Source: Micromonospora luteifusca
Lineage (GTDB): Bacteria > Actinomycetota > Actinomycetes > Mycobacteriales > Micromonosporaceae
Reading direction: 5' to 3'
Assembly (NCBI RefSeq): GCF_016907275.1
Contig: NZ_JAFBBP010000001.1
Span: 6,934,001 to 6,998,000 of the forward strand
DNA: 64,000 nucleotides
How positions within the stretch are numbered: the first letter of the stretch is position 1; each line of letters begins with the position of its first letter. Below the pieces are notes generated by a model. The model had not been told where the DNA came from. It was given only the letters and a program-made list of their open reading frames with translations, and did no database searches. Made by a program: the position numbers and the translations under genes. Below, in pieces: positions 17,177-27,650 of this stretch.

Positions 17177-17692
17177 GTGACTGTGCACACTCTGGCCGGG
17201 GCCCTGGCGGACAGCGGACGGCGACAGATCTTCGCGGCGATCGTGCTGGGGGCGGCCAGCGCGGCGGCCGTCGCCGAACGGACCGGCCTACCGGCACGGG
17301 TGGTCCTCACCGGGGTCCGCCGGCTCACCGACGCGGGCCTCGTCACCGGCGCGGACGGCGCGCTCGCCGCCGACGAGTCGTCGCTACGGGCGGCGGCGCG
17401 CGACAGCCGCCCGGCCGACGACACCGACCTGGCCACCGATCCGGTGCTGCGGACCTTCCTACGCGGAGACGTCCTGGTGGGCCTGCCGGCGCAGCCGAAA
17501 CGGCGGCGCGTCCTGCTCGCGCACATCGCGGAGCGGTCGTTCGAACCGGAAACGCGCTACCCGGAGCGGGCCGTCGACGACGCGCTCAAGCCGTGGTGCG
17601 CTGCGGGCGGGTCGGATCACGCCACGCTGCGCCGGTACCTGATCGACGAGCAGCTGCTCACCCGCGAGCACGGCATCTACCAGCGGCCCTGA
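17177..17692 (+). CDS. DUF2087 domain protein with N-terminal HTH
   Basis: 171 residues. The first 60 residues form a winged-helix-like region (RQIFAAIVLGAASAAAVAER...GVRRLTDAGLVTG). DUF2087 begins near 85 with DPVLRTFLRGDVLVGLPAQP and ends RRYLIDEQLLTRE. GTG 17177 has GGGAGGG 9 bases upstream; the GTG at 17168 would overlap that SD. DUF2087 proteins are uncharacterised putative regulators. It follows the MarR gene after 58 bp and may be cotranscribed. Confidence 0.85.
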   Translation: MTVHTLAGALADSGRRQIFAAIVLGAASAAAVAERTGLPARVVLTGVRRLTDAGLVTGADGALAADESSLRAAARDSRPADDTDLATDPVLRTFLRGDVLVGLPAQPKRRRVLLAHIAERSFEPETRYPERAVDDALKPWCAAGGSDHATLRRYLIDEQLLTREHGIYQRP

Positions 17693-17743
17693 TCGTCCTG
17701 CTGTCGGCCCGTCGCCGCTTCCGAGTGGATTAACCCGTTGACG

Positions 17744-17778
17744 GGACGGTGATGATCAACAGGTGACCATCACCGTCC
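17744..17778. promoter_or_regulatory. 11-bp inverted repeat around a GTG start
   Basis: GGACGGTGATG (17744-17754) pairs perfectly with CATCACCGTCC (17768-17778). The loop contains AGGTG with the GTG start codon at 17763. It may be an mRNA hairpin affecting initiation or an operator. Confidence 0.45.
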
Positions 17779-18257
17779 GACCAACCTGGTCGACCAGCGC
17801 CACCCGACCCGACCACCCCGACGCGGTGCAACTGCTGCGCGAGTACATGACCGAGATGGTGGTTCGCTACCACCGCCGCCCGGCCCTGCCCGGCGAGGTC
17901 GACGAAGCGCTGGCCGAGTTGCCCAGCAACGACCTGACCGACCCGGACGGGCTGTTGCTGCTCGCCCACCACGGAGCTGACCTGGCCGGCTGTGCCGGGC
18001 TGCGCTGGCAGCCAGGCTGGGCCGAACTGACCCGGGTGTTCGTCCGCCCTGCGCATCGCGGCACCGGTGGGGGCGCCGCGCTGCTGGCCGCCGTCGAGGA
18101 ACGGGCCCGGGCGGCCGGGGCGGACTGGATCCGGCTCGACACCCGCAACGACCTGGTCGAGGCCCGCGCCCTGTACGCACGGCACGGCTACGTCGAGATC
18201 CCGGCGTACTCGCAGGGCCCGTACGCCGAGCACTGGTTCGAGAAGCGGCTGCGCTGA
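17763..18257 (+). CDS. GNAT N-acetyltransferase
   Basis: 164 residues. Motif A LTRVFVRPAHRGTGGGAALL (about 89-108) has the R-x-x-G-x-G/A signature; RLDTRNDLVEARALYARHGYVEI completes the acetyl-CoA site, and the C-terminus YAEHWFEKRL is typical of the family. GTG start within a hairpin loop. The acceptor is unknown. Confidence 0.87.
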   Translation: MTITVRPTWSTSATRPDHPDAVQLLREYMTEMVVRYHRRPALPGEVDEALAELPSNDLTDPDGLLLLAHHGADLAGCAGLRWQPGWAELTRVFVRPAHRGTGGGAALLAAVEERARAAGADWIRLDTRNDLVEARALYARHGYVEIPAYSQGPYAEHWFEKRLR

Positions 18258-18300
18258 GCGGTTGACGCCGGCCGGAAGACGCGCTAAATAAGTAGAGGAA

Positions 18301-18321
18301 GTTGAGTCGCCCCGACTCAAC
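18301..18321. promoter_or_regulatory. HAIR element (HspR operator)
   Basis: TTGAGT-N7-ACTCAA lies within 18301-18321, extended to GTTGAGTC/GACTCAAC. The HspR consensus is CTTGAGT-N7-ACTCAAG, so only the outermost base differs. It sits 33 bp before the hsp20 ATG and just after an AT-rich -10-like stretch (TAAATAAG), where a repressor would block initiation. Confidence 0.85.
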
Positions 18322-18353
18322 CCATCACCTTCGGCCAGGAGAACCGAGGAGGC

Positions 18354-18785
18354 ATGATCATGTTGATGCGTACCGACCCGTTCCGCGAGATCGACCGGCT
18401 CACCGAGCAGTTCTTCGGTACGGCAGCACGTCCCGCGGTAATGCACCTGGACGCCTACCGCGACGGCGACCACTTCTACGCCGCGTTCGACCTGCCCGGC
18501 GTCGACCCCGACAGCATCGACTGCACCGTTGAGCGCAACGTGCTCACCGTCCGCGCCGAGCGCCGCCGGCCCGTCGGCGACGGGGTCGAGCTGGTGGCCG
18601 CCGAACGCCCGATGGGGACCTTCACCCGGCGGCTGTTCCTGGGCGACACACTGGACACCGACAAGCTGGAGGCGGGCTACGAGCACGGGGTGCTGACGTT
18701 GCGCATTCCGGTTGCCGAGCGCGCCAAGCCCCGCCGCGTGACCATCACCGCGAACGGCGACGGGCGCAAGCAGATCAACGCATGA
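18354..18785 (+). CDS. Hsp20/alpha-crystallin small heat shock protein
   Basis: 143 residues. A short N-terminal arm (MRTDPFREIDRLTEQFFG) is followed by an alpha-crystallin domain at about 35-130 with the family motif GVLTLRIPV near 121-129 and a short basic C-terminal tail. It is an ATP-independent holdase that forms oligomers. The HAIR element upstream places it in the HspR heat-shock regulon. GAGGAGG-like SD. A hairpin and T-tract follow. Confidence 0.93.
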   Translation: MIMLMRTDPFREIDRLTEQFFGTAARPAVMHLDAYRDGDHFYAAFDLPGVDPDSIDCTVERNVLTVRAERRRPVGDGVELVAAERPMGTFTRRLFLGDTLDTDKLEAGYEHGVLTLRIPVAERAKPRRVTITANGDGRKQINA

Positions 18786-18795
18786 TCACGGTGAC

Positions 18796-18846
18796 GGGTG
18801 GGATCGGCGCGCCTACGCGCTGATCCCACCCGAGGCTGAGAGTCTT
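18796..18846 (+). terminator. Terminator after hsp20
   Basis: GGGTGGGATC (18796-18805) pairs with GATCCCACCC (18822-18831), and a run of T (TCTTTTT) follows about 10 bases later. Confidence 0.65.
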
Positions 18847-18852
18847 TTTCAC

Positions 18853-19851
18853 ATGGTGATCTCCGACGCTCCGGTGCTGGCCCGCCCGACCGCGCCACCC
18901 GCGCTGCCGAGCGGGCCGGTCGAGGTCACCGAGGCGTGGCTGCGTAACCGGCGGTTGTCCGAGCACACCCGCGACGCGTACCGGCGCGACGTCACCGGCT
19001 GGCTCAGCTGGTGCGCCAGCCGGGACCTGGATCCGCTGCGGGCCACGTTCCTGCACGTCAACGAGTACGCCCGCGCACTGGAGTCGACGATCGGTGCCCG
19101 CAGCGGCCGACCGCTGACCCCGGCGACCGTGGCACGGCGGCTCTCCGCGCTGTCCAGCTGGTACGACTTCCTCGTCAAACTTGGCGGGGTGCCGGCCAAC
19201 CCGGTCGCCGGCGCGGACCGACCCCGCGTCGACCGGGACCACTCCGCCACCGTCGGGCTCACCGCCGAGGAGGTGGACGCTCTGCTCAGCGCCGCCGACG
19301 CGGACACCGGCGCGACCGCCGCACGCAATCGGGCCGCGATCGCACTCCTGGCCGACCTGGGCCTCCGGGTCGGGGAGCTGATCTCGCTGGACCTGACCGA
19401 CCTCGGCACCGAACGCGGGCACCGCAGCGTGCGTTTCATCGGTAAGGGCGGCAAGCAGCGCCGCCGCGCCCTGACCCCCGGCACCGGCTACGCCGTGGAC
19501 GCCTACCTGGCTCAACGAGCCGCCGCCACCGGCGTGCCGGTGCCGCAGCTGACCGGGCCGCTGCTGGTCACCGCCAGCGGCGCCCGGCTGGACCGGCACT
19601 CGGTGTTCCGGATGGTCCGTCGGCTCGCCCGCGCGGCCGGCATCCCGGCCTGGGCGAAGCTGTCGCCGCACTCGCTGCGGCACGCCTTCGCCACCACCGC
19701 TCGCTCCGAGGGTGTGCCGCTGGAGGACGTGCAGGACGCGATGGGCCACGCCGACCCGCGCACCACCCGCCGTTACGACCGGGACCGACACAACCTCGAC
19801 CGCGATCCGGCGTACGTGGTGTGGGCGGCCCGGTCCCGCCGCCGCGGCTGA
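18853..19851 (+). CDS. Orphan tyrosine recombinase (XerC/D-like integrase)
   Basis: 332 residues. The SAM-like core-binding domain is at about 22-115 (WLRNRRLSEHTRDAYRRDVTG). The catalytic domain has Arg in LLADLGLRVGEL (about 166-177), a GKGGKQRR beta-hairpin, HSLRHAF (HxxR, about 276-282), MGHADPRTTRRYD with the His/Trp-position His, and the nucleophile Tyr near 306. No excisionase, relaxase or phage genes flank it, and no att repeats were found, so it is an isolated recombinase rather than a visible island. ATG 18853 directly follows the hsp20 terminator. Confidence 0.9.
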   Translation: MVISDAPVLARPTAPPALPSGPVEVTEAWLRNRRLSEHTRDAYRRDVTGWLSWCASRDLDPLRATFLHVNEYARALESTIGARSGRPLTPATVARRLSALSSWYDFLVKLGGVPANPVAGADRPRVDRDHSATVGLTAEEVDALLSAADADTGATAARNRAAIALLADLGLRVGELISLDLTDLGTERGHRSVRFIGKGGKQRRRALTPGTGYAVDAYLAQRAAATGVPVPQLTGPLLVTASGARLDRHSVFRMVRRLARAAGIPAWAKLSPHSLRHAFATTARSEGVPLEDVQDAMGHADPRTTRRYDRDRHNLDRDPAYVVWAARSRRRG

Positions 19852-19895
19852 GCGCTACGCGCCAAACGCAGGCCCTCCGTCGAGCCTTCGCTTGC

Positions 19896-20303
19896 TCAGT
19901 CGAGAACCGCGGTGGCTTCGACCTCGACGAGGAGATCAGGCTCGCCCAGAGCACTGACACCCAGCAACGTGATGGGCTTGACCGGGTCAACTCCCAGCTT
20001 CTCGGCCGCCCGAGCCACGCCTTCGCCCAACAGGGGCATCTTGTCGGCAGACCAGTCGACGACGTAGATGGTCAGTTTCGCCACGTCGTCGAAGGACCCG
20101 CCGATCTCAGTCAGGGCGGTGCCAACGTTGAGATAGCACTGCTCGACCTGGGCGGCGAAGTCTCCCTCACCGACTTTGCGCCCGTCGGCGTCGCGGGCCA
20201 CCTGACCAGCGAGGAACACCAGCCTGGACCCGGTGGCGATCGACAACTGACGGTAGACGTCCGGTTTCGGCAACCCATCCGGGTTGACGAGAGTGATGGC
20301 CAT
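19896..20303 (-). CDS. RidA family protein
   Basis: 135 residues with the YjgF/RidA trimer fold: LVFLAGQVARDADG near 29-42, QCYLNVGTALTEIGGSFDDV and the C-terminal PDLLVEVEATAVL. Canonical RidA hydrolyses reactive enamine/imine intermediates using a C-terminal Arg (…VEIEAIA plus upstream R); that Arg is not evident here, so it may belong to another Rid subfamily. It is the second gene of a short operon behind a VOC protein. Confidence 0.87.
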   Translation of the reverse strand: MAITLVNPDGLPKPDVYRQLSIATGSRLVFLAGQVARDADGRKVGEGDFAAQVEQCYLNVGTALTEIGGSFDDVAKLTIYVVDWSADKMPLLGEGVARAAEKLGVDPVKPITLLGVSALGEPDLLVEVEATAVLD

Positions 20304-20334
20304 GCTGACTCCTTCTGTCGTGCGCCGAGCCGGC

Positions 20335-20706
20335 TCAGCCCTGCGGGCGGGGGCAGATGCAGAACGGCTGACCGATCGGGTCGAGGAGCACCACCCACTT
20401 GTCACCGCCGGGCTGGAAGTCCGGCTTGGACGCGCCCGCCGCGACGAACTTCTCCTCCGCCGCCGCGAGGTCGTCGACGTACAGGTCCAGGTGGTAGCGC
20501 TTGCCGCCAGCGGGGTCGGGCCAGGACGGCGGTTGGTAGCCGTCGACCAGACCGAAACCGATGGAGACGCCACCGGAGCTGATCATCGCGTACTCAGGTT
20601 GGCTGTGGGTGATCTCCCAGCCGAGCGCCTCGTGGTAGAACGCGGCGTGGCCGGCGGGGTCGGAACTGTCGAGGTTGACCATTGCGAGGTCGGCAGAAAC
20701 TGTCAC
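20335..20706 (-). CDS. VOC (glyoxalase/bleomycin-resistance fold) protein
   Basis: 123 residues. A pair of beta-alpha-beta-beta-beta modules is visible: LAMVNLDSSDPAGHAAFYHE at the start and YHLDLYVDDLAAAEEKFVAAG in the second half, ending PIGQPFCIC. Metal-ligand His/Glu positions are partly present (YHLDLYV), so either a metalloenzyme or a binding protein is possible. GTG 20706. It is 31 bp upstream of the RidA gene on the same strand. Confidence 0.85.
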   Translation of the reverse strand: MTVSADLAMVNLDSSDPAGHAAFYHEALGWEITHSQPEYAMISSGGVSIGFGLVDGYQPPSWPDPAGGKRYHLDLYVDDLAAAEEKFVAAGASKPDFQPGGDKWVVLLDPIGQPFCICPRPQG

Positions 20707-20771
20707 GCCGGCAGTATGCCGCCGGGCTCCGACAGAATCGGTCGCGACACCCGCTGCGGATCGCGGTCGGG

Positions 20772-21938
20772 TCAGGGGGCGCCGAGCGGCCAGAGCGTCA
20801 CGCGGGTGTCGTCGTGGCAGATGAGCCGGGGGCCGATCCGTCGGCAGCCGGTCACCCCGGCCGGGAGCACCCCGATCACGCGGTGGCCGTCCGAGCCCAC
20901 CTTGGCGACCAGGACGCGTCGGCCGTCCGACGCCATGCCCAGCAACACCAACGACTCGCTGGCGACCCCGGCACCCGCGACGGTGTCCCAGTGCGCCCCG
21001 CCCGGCCACGTCCAACGCCGTACCCCGGTGCCCGCGTCGATGGCCCAGCGGCCCTGCTGGTCGTGCCCGCAGATCAGACCCTGGCAGGGTCGCAGGGTCA
21101 GCTCGCCCGGCTCGACCGGCATCTGCCAGCGCGGCGACAGGCCGGGCAGGTCGTAACCGGTCAGTGCCGCCCCGCTGCTGCCGCTCGGGTGCCGCAACAC
21201 CAGGTGCGCGCCAACGACCTGGGGATTGTCCGGCCCGTAGTCGGCCGGCGGAAGCCACCCCCGCCCGCGGTCGGTGCCGTCGCGGGTGTCGAGCAGCCGG
21301 GCCAGGCCGTCGTCCTGCACCAGCAGTAACCGCCCGGGCGTGTCGGGCAGGACCCGCAACACGGCCGTGGAGGGCACCGGCACCGACCAACGAGTGACGC
21401 CGGTGGCCGGATCGACCCCGTGCACGCTGCCCTCGACCCGACGACCCGGCTCGGAGGCACTGCGGACCTCGCTCACCGCGACCGCCGCGTCGCCGGCCGC
21501 GTACACCCGCTCGGGTCGTCGCCACACCGCCTGGCCCGTGCGAATCGACCGCGCGGTGGTCACTCGCGTCCCACGTACCTGGTCGCGTTCGACGACCAGC
21601 AGCAGGTCACCGACGGTTTCGGCGGACCACCCGGAGGCTGGCGGCACCGCGACCCGCCACCGCGCCGGGCGACGTGGCGCGGCCGCGTCGTAGGCACTCA
21701 ACGTCGGCGGGTTCGAGTCGGGGTCGACGACCAGCAGCAGCGGCCCTGCGCCGAGCACGGTCGCCCCGGCGGGTGCCGCCGGCCCCAACTCAGGCGTCAG
21801 GTTCGCGGGCTCGGCGGACCCGCCGAGCAGGGCGCACGCCACCACCAGCAGCGCCACCCGCCAACCCCGGGACACCTGCCGCGGTGGCCTGTCGTCGTCC
21901 CGGGGCGCGCCCCGGTCGTCGCCCAGCTCGATCAGCAC
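20772..21938 (-). CDS. Membrane-anchored PQQ-like beta-propeller protein
   Basis: 388 residues. A cytoplasmic tail (LIELGDDRG...) and one TM helix (RGWRVALLVVACALLGG) are followed by extracytoplasmic repeats of the type tGqavWrrp, TGVTRWSVPVP, GLSPRWQMPVEPG and AGTGVRRWTWPGG. These Trp-docking sequences are typical of PQQ-like propellers. No quinoprotein dehydrogenase residues are evident, so it is a binding or scaffold protein of unknown role. GTG 21938. It lies 38 bp downstream of the acyl-CoA dehydrogenase gene, probably in one transcript. Confidence 0.78.
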   Translation of the reverse strand: MLIELGDDRGAPRDDDRPPRQVSRGWRVALLVVACALLGGSAEPANLTPELGPAAPAGATVLGAGPLLLVVDPDSNPPTLSAYDAAAPRRPARWRVAVPPASGWSAETVGDLLLVVERDQVRGTRVTTARSIRTGQAVWRRPERVYAAGDAAVAVSEVRSASEPGRRVEGSVHGVDPATGVTRWSVPVPSTAVLRVLPDTPGRLLLVQDDGLARLLDTRDGTDRGRGWLPPADYGPDNPQVVGAHLVLRHPSGSSGAALTGYDLPGLSPRWQMPVEPGELTLRPCQGLICGHDQQGRWAIDAGTGVRRWTWPGGAHWDTVAGAGVASESLVLLGMASDGRRVLVAKVGSDGHRVIGVLPAGVTGCRRIGPRLICHDDTRVTLWPLGAP

Positions 21939-21976
21939 CGACCTGGGCCCCCGTCCCGTGCGCTCGCGCCGGCCGG

Positions 21977-23680
<1,704 letters not shown>

Positions 23681-23827
23681 CGATCGACTCCTGGCACTGC
23701 TCGGGGGCGTGCGCCGACGGTAGACGATCCGTGGCCGCCGCGAACAGGGGCAGTCCCACCCAGCACCTACGGCCGATTTCCGGCTTGTCGCACTTTGGTG
23801 CGATTGTCTTCTCTACGGTCGGTAGTC

Positions 23828-24286
23828 GTGGGTGCCGGCCAGCCGTGGAGCCGACCGGCCCGGCGAAACCGCCCGATGCGCACCGGGCTGGCCTTCGCCG
23901 GGTTCGGCGTGGCGCTGTGCTGCGTCGGCGCGGCCGGGCTGGGCGCCTGGAACCTGCAGACCGTCCGCCAGGCCGCCGGCCCGATCCGGGAGACCGCCGA
24001 CGGGTTCCTCAGCGAGGTGGCCCTGGGCGACAGCGAGGGTGCCTACGACCGGCTCTGCGCGGACGCGCGCAGCCGGTGGAGCGCGATCGGTTTCACCAGC
24101 TGGGTGCGTACGCCGCCGATGGTCACCGACTACGAGATCACCGACGTGTCGGTGGCGACCCGCAGTGGGCGGCCACACGGCACGGTGACGGTGAAGGTGA
24201 CCCGCGACGGTGGGCTCACCGAGGAACGCCGCCTGCCAGTGGTCCGCGAGGGCGGGGACTGGCGGGTGTGCGGTGACCCCTTCTGA
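23828..24286 (+). CDS. Single-pass membrane protein, DUF4878-like external domain
   Basis: 152 residues from GTG 23828, which has no SD and a TACGGT -10-like element a few bases upstream, consistent with leaderless mRNA; ATG 23876 (136 residues) is the alternative. One TM helix (LAFAGFGVALCCVGAAGLGAW) is followed by a domain beginning IRETADGFLSEVALGDSEGAYDRLC and ending LPVVREGGDWRVCGDPF, the pattern of the DUF4878/NTF2-like lipoprotein domains. Function unknown. It overlaps the LtrA gene by 14 bp. Confidence 0.72.
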   Translation: MGAGQPWSRPARRNRPMRTGLAFAGFGVALCCVGAAGLGAWNLQTVRQAAGPIRETADGFLSEVALGDSEGAYDRLCADARSRWSAIGFTSWVRTPPMVTDYEITDVSVATRSGRPHGTVTVKVTRDGGLTEERRLPVVREGGDWRVCGDPF

Positions 24287-25502
24287 GCCGCCGGCCGCCG
24301 CCCCGGCGCGACCCTGGTTGCTGCGACCGCGTCAGGGGGTGCAGCCGACCACCTCGACGGAGCTCTTCTTCGACCTGGTCTTCATCTTCACCATCACGCA
24401 GTTGTCGCACTACCTGATCGAGCACCCGCACTGGCGTGGCGCCGGGCGTACCGCGTTGTTGCTGGCGCTCGTCTGGTTCGTCTGGGTCTACACCACCTGG
24501 GTGACCAACTGGCTGCAACCCGATCAGGGGCCGGTGCGGGCGATGCTGATCGGGGTGACGCTGGGCAGCCTGTGGTTGTCGGCGGCGATCCCGCAGGCGT
24601 TCAGCCGGACCGGTCTGCTCTTCGCGGTGGTCTACGTGAGCGTGCAGGTGGGCCGCACCATCTTCGGGTTGTGGGCGGTGCGGGGCAACCCGTGGCTGGT
24701 CGACGGGTTTCAGAAATCACTGCCCTGGATCGCCGGGACGTCGGTGCTGGTGGTGCTCGGCGGCCTGGCCGAGGGGGCTGCCCGGGAGGCGTTGTGGGCG
24801 GCGGTGATCGTGATCGAGGTGGTCGGCCTGTCGATCGGCTACCCACTGCCCGGGCGGGGTCGCAGCCGCCCCGAGCGGTGGATGGTGGAGGGCGGGCACC
24901 TGGCCGAGCGGTGCGCGGCGTTCGTCCTGATCGCGTTGGGCGAGTCGATCCTGGTCACCGGGAGCACCCTCACCTCGCACGTGGACCTGGTGACATCCGG
25001 GGCGTTCCTGCTGGCGTTCGCCGGTTCGGTGGCGCTGTGGTGGGTGTACTTCGCCCGCTCGGCGTCGGCCGCGACGGAGGTCATCGCCGGCGCCGGCGAG
25101 CGCACCGGCGCGTTGAGCCGGGTGGCGTTCAACTACCTGCACCCGGTGATCGTCGCTGGCGTGATCGTCACGTCGGCGGCCGACGAGCGGTTGCTGCGCG
25201 AGCCCGGCGTGCCCACCACCACGATCGCCGCGCTGCTCACCCTCGGTGGCCCGGCGCTGTTCCTGGCCGGGCACGCCGCGTACAAGGCGCTGTTGTGGCG
25301 GATCCTGCCGACCAGCCGGATCGTGGCGGCGATGGTACTGCTGGCACTGATACCGGTCTGTGTGGCGCTGGAGGTGCCGGTCGCGGCGTGCGCCACCATG
25401 GCGTTGGCGGTGACCGTCGCCGTGATCGTGGCCGACCGGTTGCGGGTACGAGCGGCCGCGGCGACCCCTCAGTCGTGGGGGCCGAGGTCGCCGCTGCGGT
25501 AG
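24273..25502 (+). CDS. Low-temperature-requirement A (LtrA) family membrane protein
   Basis: 409 residues with the LtrA signature ELFFDLVFIFTITQLS near 30-45 and about 11 TM helices, including GHLAERCAAFVLIALGESIL near 210-229. LtrA is named for cold growth of Listeria; its biochemical role is unknown. GTG 24273 lies inside the previous gene, implying coupling. The 3' end overlaps the convergent thymidine kinase gene by 34 bp. Confidence 0.88.
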   Translation: MTPSEPPAAAPARPWLLRPRQGVQPTTSTELFFDLVFIFTITQLSHYLIEHPHWRGAGRTALLLALVWFVWVYTTWVTNWLQPDQGPVRAMLIGVTLGSLWLSAAIPQAFSRTGLLFAVVYVSVQVGRTIFGLWAVRGNPWLVDGFQKSLPWIAGTSVLVVLGGLAEGAAREALWAAVIVIEVVGLSIGYPLPGRGRSRPERWMVEGGHLAERCAAFVLIALGESILVTGSTLTSHVDLVTSGAFLLAFAGSVALWWVYFARSASAATEVIAGAGERTGALSRVAFNYLHPVIVAGVIVTSAADERLLREPGVPTTTIAALLTLGGPALFLAGHAAYKALLWRILPTSRIVAAMVLLALIPVCVALEVPVAACATMALAVTVAVIVADRLRVRAAAATPQSWGPRSPLR

Positions 25503-26185
25503 TGCCGGCGGCAGAGCACCTGGTAGCGCACCTCGGCGGTGTCCACGGTGTCGCCGATGACGACCTGCTCGCCCTCGCGGACGACCCGATCATCGACGAC
25601 GCGGGCGTTGAGCAGCCCTTCCCGGCCACACCAGCAGAGGACCTCGACCTGAATGCGGGCCACCTCGTCGGCCAACTCGAACAGGCGCTGCGCGGCGGGG
25701 AACAGGCAGGACCGGAAGTCGGTCGCCAGGCCGAACGCGAACACGTCGACGTCGTAGCTGTCGACCAGCTCCGCCATCTGCTCGACGTGCTCGACGGTGT
25801 AGAAGCACGCCTCGTCGCAGATCAGGTAGTCGACGCGTACCCCGTCGGCCCACCGGCCGCGGACCAGGGCCCGCAGGTCCAGGTCGTCGGTGACCTCGAT
25901 GGCCTCGTGGGCCAGGCCGATGCGGGTGGTGACCTGCGGGCCCAGCGACCGGTCGATGCGGGTGGTGACCAGCCCACGGCGGCCCTGCCGGGCGTGGTTG
26001 TAGTTCATCTGCAGCGCCATCGTCGACTTGCCGCAGTCCATCGGCCCCCAGAAGAACTTCAACGCCGCGGCGTGCACCGGACGCCCGTCGAGCCCGCGCG
26101 CAGCCGCGCACCCGGCCGGAGCGTGCGGCTGGCCGGGGAACGGGTGGGCCAGGCAGGTCGGGGCGGTGGCGGCGTCGTCAGTCAC
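25469..26185 (-). CDS. tdk: Thymidine kinase, type II
   Basis: 238 residues. The P-loop is GPMDCGKST near 47-55, the DxxDE-type Walker B is YLICDEACF near 121-129, and the zinc-binding lasso has CWCG near 185-188 and C-R-R-H near the end. It phosphorylates thymidine (salvage). The GTG at 26185 gives a 40-residue lead before the catalytic core; an internal GTG at HAAALKFFWG would give a more usual length. It is the last gene of a run GDPD, MFS, tdk. Confidence 0.88.
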   Translation of the reverse strand: MTDDAATAPTCLAHPFPGQPHAPAGCAAARGLDGRPVHAAALKFFWGPMDCGKSTMALQMNYNHARQGRRGLVTTRIDRSLGPQVTTRIGLAHEAIEVTDDLDLRALVRGRWADGVRVDYLICDEACFYTVEHVEQMAELVDSYDVDVFAFGLATDFRSCLFPAAQRLFELADEVARIQVEVLCWCGREGLLNARVVDDRVVREGEQVVIGDTVDTAEVRYQVLCRRHYRSGDLGPHD

Positions 26186-26241
26186 GGTCGGGCAGCCTAG
26201 CCGATCGACCGACCCTGATCTGCCGGGCGCGGGATGCGTGC

Positions 26242-27633
26242 TCAGAGCACCCGGGGTGGTGTGTTGCCTGCGGCGACGATGGCACGGCGGATCGGCACGG
26301 CGGCGAGGAGCAGGAACCCGACCACGAAGAAGATCAGGAGTGAGACCAGGCCCACCCGGTAGGAGGAGGTGAGTTGGAACACCAGGCCGAAGGCGAGCGG
26401 GCCGAGCCAGCTGGTGCCCTTGTCGCTGATCTCGTAGAAGCCGTAGTACTCGCCCTCCTTGCCGGCCGGGATAAGCTGGCTGAACAGTGAACGGCTCAAC
26501 GCCTGGCTGCCGCCGAGGACCACGCCGATGGCCGCACCGAGGACCATGAACGGCACCGGCGCCTCGGCGGGCAACCGGAACGCGGCGATGATCACACCGG
26601 TCCAGAGCACCAGGCTGAGCAGCACGGTCTTCCAGGCGCCGATGCGCTTGGCCAGCGCACCGAGGCTCAGCGCGCCGCCGAAGGCGAGGAACTGCACCAG
26701 CAGGATCGTGACGATCAGGGTGCTCTGCTCCAGGCGCAGCTCCTCGGTGCCGTACTGGCTGGCGAGGGTGATGACGGTCTGGATGCCGTCGTTGTAGACG
26801 AGGAAGGCGAGCAGGAAGAACAGCGTCAACGGGTACGCCTTGATCTCCCGCATGGTGCGGCCGAGTTGGCGGAACCCGTCGGTGACCACGTTGCCGCCGG
26901 CGGTCAGGGCCGCGATGGTCGGGCGCTCACGCAGCCAGCGCAGCGGCACCAGGGTGAACAGCGCCCACCACACACCGGCGGACACGATCGACCAGCGGGC
27001 CAGGTCCAGAGTGCGTTGCGGGTTGTCCCCATCGTCGAACAGGGTGATCGCGACGAGGTTGAGAGCCAGCAGCAGACCGCCACCCAGGTAGCCCAGCGCC
27101 CAACCGCGGCTGGAGATGCCGTCGCGTTCGTCGGGGCCACCGAGTTGGGGCAGGAACGAGTTGTAAACCACGATCGCGGCACCGAAGGAGATGTTGGCGA
27201 TCAGGAACAGCGCCCCACCGAGCAGGTAGCGGTCGCCGGTGACGAAGGCCATCGCGATGGTCGCGCCGGCGCCGGTGAACGCGGCCCCACCGAGCAGTCG
27301 CTTCTTGTGCGCGGACCGGTCGGCGATCGCCCCGATCACCGGCAGCACGAACACCGTGAGGAACACCGACAGTGAGATCAGATACGGGTAGTAGGACCCG
27401 GCGGCGACCTTGATGCCCAGCGGGTACACGAAGCCGTCGCAGGTGTCCGCGCCCAGCTCGCAGCCGGCGGCCAGCTCGGCGACGGTGGTCAGGAACGGGC
27501 CGAGGAACACGGTGATCACCGTGGTCTGGAACGCGGAGTTGGCCCAGTCGTAGATGTACCAGCCGCTGCGCTCGCGGCGGGTGCTCGCCGGGGGCGGGGT
27601 GTCGTCCACCGTGGGGGTCACGGTCTCGGCCAT
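26242..27633 (-). CDS. MFS transporter, UMF1/Atg22-like
   Basis: 463 residues and 12 TM helices. The N-terminal YIYDWANSAFQTTVITVFLG (about 27-46) is the Atg22/UMF1 signature, and IGAIADRSAHKKRLLGGA is the motif A loop. The yeast homologue exports amino acids from the vacuole; bacterial substrates are not known. ATG 27633 is 17 bp after the GDPD gene, so the two are probably cotranscribed. Confidence 0.88.
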   Translation of the reverse strand: MAETVTPTVDDTPPPASTRRERSGWYIYDWANSAFQTTVITVFLGPFLTTVAELAAGCELGADTCDGFVYPLGIKVAAGSYYPYLISLSVFLTVFVLPVIGAIADRSAHKKRLLGGAAFTGAGATIAMAFVTGDRYLLGGALFLIANISFGAAIVVYNSFLPQLGGPDERDGISSRGWALGYLGGGLLLALNLVAITLFDDGDNPQRTLDLARWSIVSAGVWWALFTLVPLRWLRERPTIAALTAGGNVVTDGFRQLGRTMREIKAYPLTLFFLLAFLVYNDGIQTVITLASQYGTEELRLEQSTLIVTILLVQFLAFGGALSLGALAKRIGAWKTVLLSLVLWTGVIIAAFRLPAEAPVPFMVLGAAIGVVLGGSQALSRSLFSQLIPAGKEGEYYGFYEISDKGTSWLGPLAFGLVFQLTSSYRVGLVSLLIFFVVGFLLLAAVPIRRAIVAAGNTPPRVL

Positions 27634-27650
27634 CGGGGGTCCTTCGATGG

